A stretch of 30,618 bases of DNA from Blastocladiella britannica (taxonomy: Eukaryota; Blastocladiomycota; Blastocladiomycetes; Blastocladiales; Blastocladiaceae), in contig MU624699.1 in NCBI GenBank assembly GCA_025349905.2, positions 1 through 30,618 on the forward strand, given 5' to 3'. The notes beneath the pieces were generated by a model that saw only the letters and a program-made list of their open reading frames with translations, did not search any database and was not told the origin of the DNA. The translations under genes and the position numbers were made by a program. Of the stretch, positions 1-8,197 are shown in pieces. Positions within the stretch are counted from its first letter, which is position 1; every line of letters begins with the position of its first letter.

Positions 1-2020
1 AAAAAAAAAGACCCATCCTCGCTCGTCGCCTCCAAGGCCTGGCAGCGACCGCGCGTGCACTCGATTCAAACCAAGCCCGAGAAACTGTGGTCAGTTGCCG
101 AGGACGTAAAGCAGCAGCTCATGGCCCGTGCGCAGGCGGTGGTGGGCAGGATCGAGCGCGAACACGGCGCCCAGGCCCTGCAGGCTCATCTTCCCATTCC
201 TGCCGACCTGTTTTCGCTCTCGGATCCCGTCAACGATGGCAACAACAACCCTGATGACGAAGAGGAGGAACGGCCGCGGGTTGAGAATGTGGGTATCGTG
301 CAACTGGCATTCAACGGGGCATTTACCTTTGACATTGCGCTCGTTTCGGGTCCTGATGCTGACGCTCAAGGTACTTCTTCGTCTGCCCTTTCTCGACATT
401 TCCCATAAAACTCACAAATGAAATGGACAAAACACAGCGGCTCGGGCCCTATTCAACCAATTCGAGGCAACGTCCCAGGGCCGCGCGTCCGACTTTGAAC
501 GACAGCTATCGGCCACCTTCCCGCTCCCCGGCACGGGTCTTCCGCCGCAGTCGCGCAAGCTCGCATCGTACGTATTTTCGAACCTGCTTGGCGGGATCGG
601 GTACTTCCACGGCACGTCGATCGAGAACCGCATGCCCGAGACCGAGGCCGACACATTCGAGTGGGAGTACTATGCGGACCCCGACGACGAGGACGCCGAG
701 GAGCAGCTGGCCGCGTGGCGGCGCGCACGCGCCGCACGTAAACAAGTGGCGCCCGCAACGTCGTTGCTAACCGGCACCCCCTCACGGTCGTTCTTCCCGC
801 GCGGTTTCTTCTGGGACGAAGGGTTTCACTTGGAACTGGTGGCGCGGTGGGACTCGCGGCTTGCGGCACGGATCGTCGAGTCGTGGCTGGCGACCCAGGA
901 TAAGGCCACGGGGTGGATTGCTCGAGAGCAAATTCTGGGCGACGAGGCGCGGTCGCGCGTGCCGGACCAGTTCCAGGAACAGGCGCCGCATATCGCCAAT
1001 CCGCCCACGCTGATCATGGGCGCTCGCGCTGTCGTGGACGCTATGGTGACCTCCTCGTCGGGTGCCAACGGACTCTTTACCGATCCCAACACTGCCAATA
1101 CTGCCACCACCAATGGCACCGCGTCGGCCGCCGACACATTTATCGCCGCAGTGGTCCCGGGCTTCTACAAGCACTGGCAATGGCTGCACAAATCGCAGAG
1201 CGGGATCCCGGACGACTTTGGTCGCTCCATCGGGTCGCCGCACGTGTACCGGTGGCGCGGACGCACCGAGCGGCACAATTTTGCGTCGGGCCTCGACGAT
1301 TACCCGCGGGCCGACCCGCCCAGTATCGGCGAGCTGCACCTGGACTTGACGGCATGGATGGCATGGTACGCGCGCGAGCTGGCGGCCCTGGCGCGCCGGT
1401 CGCAGGCTCCCGGCTTCCGCACCTCGCCGGCTACCGAACGCATGTTGCTCGACCTGGATACGGCCGCGGACCGCGCGAGCGCACATGTCCGCGACGTGTT
1501 CTGGGAACCACTTACAAGTGGTAACACTGGATCGGGTGGGTTTGGCGACCTGGCCGTCACGGCCAGCGAGGACGCCAGCTACGTGCACGTGCGCAAGGGT
1601 TACGTGTCGCTGTTGCCCTGGATCCTGGACCTGGTTCCAGCCGCAACGCACCCGGAGCAGCACGCGTGGTCGCTGGCGCTGGTGCGTGACCTGGCGCGTG
1701 GTGGGCATGGCGCGCAGTCGCTGCACCGCGACGACGAGGTGTACGGCCAAGGTGAGGACTACTGGCGCGGGTCAGTGTGGATCAACTGGCAGTACATGGT
1801 GCTGCGGGCACTGCACCGCGATACCGCACGCCGCGTACCCGGCGCCAAGGACCTGTACGACTCGGTTCGCGCCGACGTGCTCAAGACCGTCGCGGACGGG
1901 TACGCAAACACCGGGTTCGTGCACGAGAATTACCATGGCGAGACGGGCGCGCCGCGCGGGTCGCACCCGTTCACGGGATGGACCAGTCTTGTGCTCTTGA
2001 TCATGTCGGAGCAGTATTAA
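1..2020 (+). CDS. CWH41: Mannosyl-oligosaccharide glucosidase (ER glucosidase I, GH63), 5' partial
   Basis: The product removes the outermost alpha-1,2-glucose from Glc3Man9GlcNAc2 on new glycoproteins in the ER lumen, the first trimming step of N-glycan processing. I read exons 1-370 and 438-2020, joined in phase 1 across a 67-nt intron (GTACTT...ACAG); the frame is open to the left edge, so the N-terminus and any membrane anchor lie outside. The A-run followed by AG at 1-10 may itself be an intron end. Visible GH63 hallmarks are the block SNLLGGIGYFHG (about 579-614), then TPSRSFFPRGFFWDEGFH (about 774-827), GWIAREQILGDEARSRVP (about 913-966) and YWRGSVWINWQYM near the C-terminus (about 1762-1800), ending at TAA 2018-2020. 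The 3' neighbour is a convergent helicase fragment 29 bp away. The family call is firm from these blocks; exact splice sites are inferred. Confidence 0.93.
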
Positions 2021-2049
2021 ATACGAATTATTACATTTTATTTGACAGC

Positions 2050-3100
2050 CTACCAAGCACCTTCACCATTGATATGTTTCGAGTACATTATTGCATCGGC
2101 TGAGCGTACAGTGCCCGGCCGAGACCAGTCCTTTTCGAAACGATTGCGCCGGTCTTGATCCACGGCGGCCATGACCCCACTGCCTGGAGCAGTCGCCAAC
2201 GGGTCGCCAAACTGCTGCGCGAGTGCGCTCTCGCGAGTCCCAACCGCATAGAGTCGGATCACTTGAACGGAGCGTGTTTGCCCAGCTATTCCAGAGAAAT
2301 GAACATGAAGTGTGTGAGTGCCTCACTAAAAACAAAAACAAAAAAAAAAATTGAATGAAAAAACGCACGTCGGACAATGCACGACACGGCACGCCGCTCC
2401 ACTTTAACCGCTCGTACTCCCACCGCTCCTTCTTCCAATTGCCACATCCAAAGTCCGTTGGAACGCGATTATCGGGGTTTCTGGGCGTCGCCAGCGTGAG
2501 CGACTGGTCAATCCCAGTGTACGGATGGCTCATGATGACGTGAGTGGCCTCGACCAGGCTCAGCGTCGCTGAGCAGACCGAATAGGGCATCACCAGGACA
2601 GGCACCGGCGTCGTTTTGATCGGATGGACATTTCGCGTCCATTCGGGTGCCAGTCCACACTTGAACTCGCGCAATGGAGGGTACGATTGGACGCCCTGGC
2701 GAAGCGCCGCACACCGAGTCCCTGCAACAACCAACGCATCGTGAATCAAGTTGATTTGTTGCTGGTACTTGCAAAACACGACGACCTTGGCGCCCGGGTC
2801 TTGCGCCACCATGTCCATGATCGTGGTCACGATAGCAATCACGCGCATCCCACAGATGTCGACGAAATTCGATACGTGAATGCCATCTCCAATGTCGGGC
2901 GAAAAAGGTCCAATATTGTCATTGAGAGCACGGGCTTTGATCGGGGAGCCGCCAAAGTACAGCCAAGATCGAGTGAGCGATTCGAGGAAGCGGTGGACCG
3001 AGGGGTTTCCCTGGAGCAATCGATCGGCTCGCCTATTACTGATCTGCGATCCCCTCTCTCCGTGGATTATCTCATATGATTGAAATATAATTCATTGTGG
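2050..3100 (-). pseudogene. SHPRH/IRC20-like SNF2 helicase, C-terminal fragment, 5' truncated
   Basis: On the minus strand the frame open from about 3100 resembles the C-terminal RecA lobe of SHPRH/IRC20-type SNF2 helicase-ubiquitin ligases. It has a DPGAKVVVFCKYQQQINLI segment (motif IV-like), then a VLVMPYSVCSATLSLVEATH segment (motif V region). After a probable intron (acceptor near 2322, donor near 2385) follows AGQTRSVQVIRLYAVGTRES, matching the GQT-containing motif VI segment; stop TAG is at 2050-2052. Family motif VI normally reads HRIGQT; here the preceding residues are FSGIA, so the arginine finger region is lost. No ATG opens the frame: it begins after an in-frame TGA, and the next gene on the same strand starts immediately upstream. 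The helicase N-lobe and RING are therefore absent. I infer a decayed fragment of a much larger gene; a very divergent short gene is the alternative. Confidence 0.6.
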
Positions 3101-3133
3101 GGAAAAATTACAGCAGACGACAGCAACTCAAAA

Positions 3134-3975
3134 TTATTGGCCGCCGTTGGCCATCGTGGTGATCCTGGTCAGGACGGCACCCAAAACTTGGGTGGGGTCG
3201 GCTGCGACCACCGAGGTAGTGGTCGCTCCGCTGGTGGTGGACGCCGTTCCGCTGGTGTTGCCGTTGTTGACCGTAGGTCCGGTGATGATCACAGTTCCGT
3301 TGCCGGGCGCAGTTCCGTTGTTGTTGGTCGCGGTTCCGTTGGTGGACACTGTTCCGGGGCTGTTGGGCACGGTTCCGTTGTTGTTGGCCGTGGGGCCGGT
3401 GATGATCACGGGTCCCCCGGTGGGTGCAGGTTCGCTGCTCGGCGCAGTTCCGCCATTGTCGCCACCGTTCCCGTTGTTGTCACCACCGTTCCCACTGTTG
3501 GGTATAGTTCCGTTGTTGATGACCACAGGAGGCGCAGATCCATTGTCGCCGCCGGACCCGTTGTCGCCGCCGGAACCATTGTTGTCGCCGCTCCCCTGGT
3601 TGTTACCGGACGCATCGTCGTCGTCGAACGGATTGGTGTCAATAAAGATCCCGCTCGGGCTGATGGTGACATTGGTGCCGGAGATGGTGATATTGTTCTG
3701 TGAGACGGTCACGTTGAAGCCGTATGCGGTCCCGTTGTTGCCAGCGGATGCATTGAAGCCTAGCACGGTCCCGGCAACCGTCAGAGTGTCGTTGAGCGTT
3801 TGGAGGACTTAACATAGATATTTTCGTTGGAGATCAGAAGGGGGGTTTCACAGGATCCCATAAAAGCGAAGCACATACAGTTGGGGGCAGGGTACGCATC
3901 AACCGGAGCAGCGTCGAATACGATGGTCACAAGAACCGAAAGGAGAGCGAGCAGAGGGGTGGTGGAGAAATGCAT
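3134..3975 (-). CDS. Secreted Asn/Gly/Thr-rich repeat protein
   Basis: Exons 3879-3975 and 3134-3807 join in phase 1 across a 71-nt intron with a canonical GTATGT donor and an AAG acceptor, giving 256 residues. Residues 1 to about 27 form a clear signal peptide (MHFSTTPL start, hydrophobic core, APVDA-like cleavage site). The mature part is dominated by Asn, Gly, Thr and Ser, with many N-x-T/S sequons, a repeated VIITGPT block (twice), GGDNGSGG-type repeats and an acidic DDDD patch. No cysteine-rich or enzymatic domain is visible. The intron falls a few residues after the predicted cleavage site, exactly as in the paralogue at 4280-4664. Read without splicing, the two halves look frameshifted; the shared intron resolves this. 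The function is unknown; a heavily glycosylated cell-wall, sporangial or host-contact protein is possible but unproven. Confidence 0.72.
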
Positions 3976-4279
3976 TTGTTGTGGTGTTTGGGCTTTTGAT
4001 TCACAGGGACGGAGTGCGGGCGGCCAGTGTTTTTATGGCCATGCCGGCTTCTGCCCGCACGCAGTGACCGCACGAACCGAACGCCTGAAGAGCAGTACGT
4101 GATTGCGGATAACTTGCCAAGTGCCAAGATCGACTCCATGAGACAACTTCTGCGAGTTAGTTTTGGACAGTTCTGGCCGGCGAACCTCTCTGACTGGCAG
4201 GCACTTGCCGTGTTTTATTCGGGAAATCCTATCATTTTTTAGTTCCGTATACTTTGTCGATTGATTGATCTGCGATTTC
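3976..4279. other. Intergenic region with no gene recognised
   Basis: About 300 bp between two same-strand secreted-protein genes. It should hold the promoter of the gene starting at 3975 and the 3' end of the one stopping near 4280. I see no conserved reading frame, tRNA or repeat. A possible last small exon of the upstream paralogue could end here (acceptor CAG near 4272), so its 3' limit is uncertain. Confidence 0.5.
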
Positions 4280-4664
4280 TTATCCATTTGACTTGATTTC
4301 ATTCGAGGAAAAAAAAGACAACAACGCCCACAACAAAACAAACCCGTTGGCCTCTGTCATAATGACCTGGGCCAGGTTGAGGCCCGAAGCGTTGTATCCA
4401 TTCGTTGTTCCGTTGGTGCTGGAAATGGTCGCATGGTTGCTGATTGTGGTCACGTTTACATCACCCTGCGGCAGACTGCCGTTGATCGCCAGGTTGAGGA
4501 CTTCAATTTTTTGGTTAGGGATCAGGGTATTTCCAAACAATCAAATGCAGAATTGGCTGGATACATTTTTGAGCAGGGAGCGCATCGACCGAGGTGGCGC
4601 TGAATCCAATGGCCGCCAGGACCACCAGGAAGGCGATCAAGGAGTGAGGTGTGGTAATGTACAT
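4280..4664 (-). CDS. Short secreted Asn/Thr-rich protein, paralogue of the 3134-3975 gene
   Basis: Exons 4565-4664 and 4280-4500 join in phase 1 across a 64-nt intron (GTATCC donor, CCCTAACC branch-like sequence, GAAG acceptor), giving about 106 residues. The first 28 residues are a signal peptide starting MYITTPHSL with a SVDA-like cleavage site. After the intron comes LNLAINGSLPQGDVNVTTIS, aligning with LQTLNDTLTVAGTV of the downstream paralogue, then Asn/Ser/Thr-rich sequence with N-x-T sequons. The long Gly/Asn repeat region of the paralogue is missing. The last 30 residues (hydrophobic VLLWALLSFF) do not resemble the paralogue and may be intron read-through: a GTTTGT donor near 4350 and a CAG acceptor near 4272 would give another ending. 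The product is a tandem duplicate of unknown role; its C-terminus is uncertain. Confidence 0.6.
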
Positions 4665-5032
4665 ATTGTTTTGGTGTTAGTTTCCAATACATTCTGGGAC
4701 GAGCAGCACTTTAATAGCATCGCCCTGGCCTCTGCTCGTGCGCTACTGCCAAGGTCGAGCCGTACGCGATTGCCAAGACCCAAGGCCAATTTATTGAAAC
4801 AATTGCGACCGGATATGACCGCCGAAACTCCGCAGCAGCTGATGGGCAGGCTGTTGCCAAGTTCTCTTATGCTCTTGGTGAGCGGCGGCGGGGGAGCGGA
4901 AGTTGTGGCGGTGGTTTTTTTTTTTTTCGACAGGTGGCGGAGCATTGTTATTTTTATGAAAAGTATATTCAAATGGGATTTTGGAGAAAAAATGATTTGA
5001 GGATCGCGGTACTTGCACCTGGGAAACTGTCC
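4665..5032. other. Intergenic region with no gene recognised
   Basis: About 370 bp upstream of the secreted-protein gene starting at 4664 and downstream of the one ending at 5033. It contains a 13-base T-run near 4916-4928 and AT-rich stretches. Open frames exist on both strands, but their translations look like random or antisense sequence with no family resemblance. I see no RNA gene. Confidence 0.5.
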
Positions 5033-5483
5033 TTAGTGGTGGGTCGGGCCTATTGCATGATATTGTCAGTTGCAATTCCAGATCACTGTTCAAGAAAAAG
5101 TAACATACGAGGAGCGTGCTTAGTCACGGTCTTGGTGACCTTGACGGTGTGGGTCTTGTGGGGACGCTTGGTGGCGGCGCGCTTCACCTTGGTGGACGTG
5201 TGCGGCTTCTTGGAGTGGGTGCCGGTACCTGTTGTTACGTTTTCCCAGAAGTGAGTTTTCCCAGATCACCAGAAAAAAAATGTAATCACAAAAACAGAAA
5301 CGCACGAGTACGAGGCAGGTGCTTGGTGTGCGTGCGAGTCTTGGTGACAACACGGGTGTGCTTAGGCTTCGGGGGCGAAGCAGGAGCAGCGGCGGGGAGG
5401 GCATCAACGACGGGGGCAGACGAGAGCAGGGCAATGGCAAGCACGGCGATCAGGAGCAGGGCAAAGTGAGTAAGGCGGGACAT
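5033..5483 (-). CDS. Small secreted basic Lys/Thr/His-rich protein
   Basis: Three exons, 5306-5483, 5109-5228 and 5033-5049, give about 104 residues. Intron 2 has a GTATGT donor, an AACTGACAA branch-like sequence and an ATAG acceptor. The intron 1 donor may be 5305 (GTGCGT) or 5311 (GTACTC); both keep phase 1 and differ by two residues. The N-terminus is a strong signal peptide (MSRLTHFALLLIAVLAIALL, then a VVDA-like cleavage site). An Ala/Pro linker follows, and the rest is built from short TKT, KTHT, HTK and KKPH units, ending in RPTHH. No cysteines occur in the mature part. It lies head-to-head with the ciliary gene at 5673 and beside two other secreted-protein genes. No family is recognised; the high charge suggests a cell-wall or polyanion-binding role, which is only inference. 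Confidence 0.7.
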
Positions 5484-5672
5484 GGTGTAAGTAAATAAAA
5501 GTGTTGTATATGTGGGGAGTGTTGTATGAGGCGAGTAATTGCGAATGAAAGAGAACGAGAGTGGTGAAAGCGGTCGGATCCGATGAGGCGATGGGAAGTT
5601 GGAAATGGGAAATGTTAAAAAAAAAACCTCTCCTTTCTCCCATCGCGCAGTAATAAAATTATATATAAAAAT
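5484..5672. promoter_or_regulatory. Shared upstream region of two divergent genes
   Basis: 189 bp separate the ATG of the secreted basic protein (minus, 5483) from the ATG of the ENKD1-like gene (plus, 5673). It must contain both 5' UTRs and promoters. An AT-rich stretch (AATTATATATAAAAAT) sits just before the ENKD1-like ATG and is TATA-like in composition. No factor site is recognised with confidence. Confidence 0.45.
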
Positions 5673-6886
5673 ATGCTCTCGGCGGCCGAAATCTCCCGTC
5701 GCCAGTCGTCATCGTCGGCCATCCACTCGGCCCTCAACCCGTCGCGCGGGATCCGCGACGATATTTCACGGCGTGGCGGCACTCCAAAGAACCACGCCCG
5801 CGACAATGCGCGGCGTCTGCGGCTGCTGGCGGCGCAGGTGCGCGAGCGCAAGGACGCCGACGACCTGGCAGCCTTACGCAAGGCCGCGCGCCCACCCACC
5901 CGCGACCGGTACGCGCACGTGCCCAGCCGCCTGTACCGTGGCCGGCCCGGATCGGCCGCTACCGCCGACGACGATGCCGCGGCTCTCGCTCAGTTGCTCG
6001 CGTCCGGGATGGACCTTTCGGCAGGCTCTCACGGGTCTTCATCGTCATCAGCCAGGCCTGTGGCACCACCATCGTCGGACCGTGCTTCCTTGGCGGCACG
6101 GCGTAGCCTTGGACACCACCAACCTTCGTCCTCGTCGTCTTCAATGCTGCCAGCGCTGTCGCCATCCGCCCGTTCGCCAGGTGGGTCTGCGTCCGTGACT
6201 GCTGCGAGTAACGGCAACGTCCCAGCGCGTCGAGGCACCACCCTCGCCACTGCTCCCACGCGGAACCGGGCTGGATCGGCCGACTCTATGGCGACTGATG
6301 TGCTGGCATCGCGCAAAACCCGGACCGGCCAGTTGCCCAGCTAGTCCGTACTCTTTTCCAACACTTGATTCAATTTGATCGGAACTGATATCTGATTTCT
6401 TTAGCTTGGTGAATCGAAAAGAAGAGTGGGCGCGGGATGCCGAGGAGAAGAAGCAGCGCCAGATCGAAAAGGAGTACGATTGACATTCATTTTATGGCAC
6501 TTTGACTGATCCATTTCCTATGACAGTACCTGGCCGCCAGGAACAGTGCCAGTGCCAGAGCAGGAGCGGCTCGAGACTCTTGCGTACTTGCAGCAATGTA
6601 CGTCGCCTTGTCTTTCCTCCTTGTTGCATGCCATTTCCAAACTGAAAAAAATGTTACAATAGCACTCAAGGAGCTGACATTGGAGCTGTCCAAGTTCGCC
6701 ATCACCTTGCAACCATCGAATGTGCGCACTTATGCTCGCCAGCAGGAGGTGCTGTCCAAGATGCGGGAGGTGGAAAAGGGGATCGAGGTATGTTTTCATG
6801 GAAAATTCATTGAATGAAGTCTAACATTGAAAAATAAACAGGTGTACAGCCAAACGCGCGTGTTTATGGCCAAGGTGGGGCCTTGA
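5673..6886 (+). CDS. ENKD1: Enkurin domain-containing protein, ENKD1-like (ciliary/microtubule protein)
   Basis: Five exons, 5673-6343, 6405-6473, 6527-6597, 6663-6787 and 6842-6886, encode about 326 residues, close to the family's usual length. Introns are 53-65 nt with phases 2, 2, 1 and 0; donors are GTCCGT, GTACGA, GTACGT and GTATGT. The N-terminal block PKNHARDNARRLRLLAAQVR resembles the conserved KDHxxENVRRMR segment of ENKD1. A Ser/Ala/Pro-rich disordered stretch follows (about residues 115-220). The C-terminal enkurin domain starts at YLVNRKEEWARDAEEKK, continues through WPPGTVPVPEQERLETL and ends VYSQTRVFMAKVGP. In animals ENKD1 associates with centriolar satellites, cilia and microtubules; presence here implies a flagellated stage. 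The splice chain is well supported because each junction restores the domain. Confidence 0.85.
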
Positions 6887-6968
6887 TGTTGCTATGGATT
6901 GGATCGCTATGGGGTTGGGAAGCTCGACTCTCTCTTTCGAAGAACAAAACCGTTTTCATAAAATTCAA

Positions 6969-7936
6969 ATGGCCAGCTACTTTGGTACGACGGGCCGCCC
7001 GCCGCCGCCGCCAAATCACTTGAATGGTAAATATAAATTAAAATGGTTCATACATAGACGACCACGATCTCTCGGACGACGAATCACACCCGACCCCGGC
7101 GCGGGTCAGTCGTTCCACAGCCACAGCGACAGGACCAGCACAGTCGCTGTCCACCCAGTCCCGGACGCTCCTCGAGTCATTCATCCGACCTCCCTCGCCC
7201 GGCGCCGTCGAAGCAAGGCTCACGACCGCGCCACGGCCCATTGATCTTCAGCGACTCGACGACCGGCTCCGTCCCGCCGTGGGCATGCTGGACGACCTTC
7301 GCCTGCACACCCACAACAACCGCCAGGTGAACTTTTTAGAGTCCCTGATTGAGGAACTGCTGGCGTCCGTCTCGGGGTCCGCGTTGTTCCTTGTCATGTT
7401 CTGGATTGCCACGTAAATTCACCTCCCCTTACATTATCAGCCCGACCGGTCCCCCGCCGACCAGCAAGGCATTCATTGCCGCACTGCCGCGTCCTGCCAG
7501 TGTGCCCAAGGGTATATATTTTTTTCTACCACCTCTTTTACAAAAAGGTCCCGACTGGATCTTACTAAAATCAAATAAAGATGCAACCTGCCCCGTGTGC
7601 ACCGACGTCCTCGATCCCGCCGCTTCCGACTTGCGGTCGTTGCCGTGCAACCACATCTTTGACAAGGAGTGTCTGGTCCCGTGGCTGCAGCTGCGCAATA
7701 CCTGCCCCATGTGCCGCCACGAGCTGCCGACCGACGCCCCAACCCCTCCGCCGGCCAATGGCGCAGCGCCTCTCGGTGGGATCTTTAGCGCACTCGATTT
7801 TGGTGGTGGAGAGGATGACGACCAGCACCCGGCGCGCCCAGAGGGAGCTGGGTACTCGAGCTACGCCGGGCACGGTGATGGTGAGGATCACGGTGACGGT
7901 GATACGCGTCGCGACTTTGGAGACATGTACTCATAA
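6969..7936 (+). CDS. RING-type E3 ubiquitin ligase, RNF115/RNF126-like C-terminus
   Basis: The proposed exons are 6969-7026, 7058-7376 (or 7412), 7441-7511 and 7581-7936, giving 267 or 279 residues. The C-terminal half has the RNF115/126 pattern: GPPPTSKAFIAALPR, then the RING starting CPVC, a LPCNHIF core, LVPWLQLRNTCPMC and an acidic Gly/Asp/His tail. The fifth zinc ligand, His in HxFHxxC of RING-H2 proteins, is Asp here (NHIFDKEC). The N-terminal BCA2-type zinc finger of animal homologues is missing; instead there is an acidic, Ser/Thr-rich region. The first intron would be only 31 nt (GTAAAT...ATAG), or about 71 nt from an alternative donor near 6985. The second is 28 nt (GTAAAT donor at 7413) or 64 nt (GTCCGC donor at 7377). 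The RING identity is firm; the 5' exon structure is not. Confidence 0.75.
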
Positions 7937-7951
7937 AGAAGTCATACAAAG

Positions 7952-7990
7952 TTTCCCATGTCCATCATTGCCAATGATGGACATGGGAAA
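7952..7990. repeat. Perfect palindrome, 19-bp arms with a 1-nt centre
   Basis: Bases 7952-7970 are the exact reverse complement of 7972-7990, with a single C between. It begins 15 bp after the RING-gene stop codon, in the 261-bp gap before the convergent DCAF6-like gene. A transcript in either direction would fold into a long hairpin. It could be a 3'-end element, a small foldback repeat or a chance remnant; no flanking duplication is obvious. Confidence 0.9.
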
Positions 7991-8197
7991 AAGTCGCCGA
8001 GGATGACGGGAATCAATCAACTACATCAACAAAGACTGTGACACTCCCTTTTCCTCATCACGGTCGTGCGGATACCCCTGCGCTCCCTCAACCAGTCCAA
8101 CAGAAGCACCAAATCTGATCATCCCAGTGTCTGCAGCATTAAAAAAGGAAGAAGAAAAAAAAACTGCTGGCGGGCCATACCATTAAGCCACCTCCCA

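Noticed and set aside
782..1750. 322-codon minus-strand open frame antisense to glucosidase I
   Set aside because: Shadow of the GH63 catalytic domain; no family resemblance.
3781..4540. Apparent frameshifts between signal peptide and repeat region in both Asn-rich secreted genes
   Set aside because: A phase-1 intron with good donor and acceptor at the same place in both genes restores a continuous protein, so I treat them as spliced, not broken.
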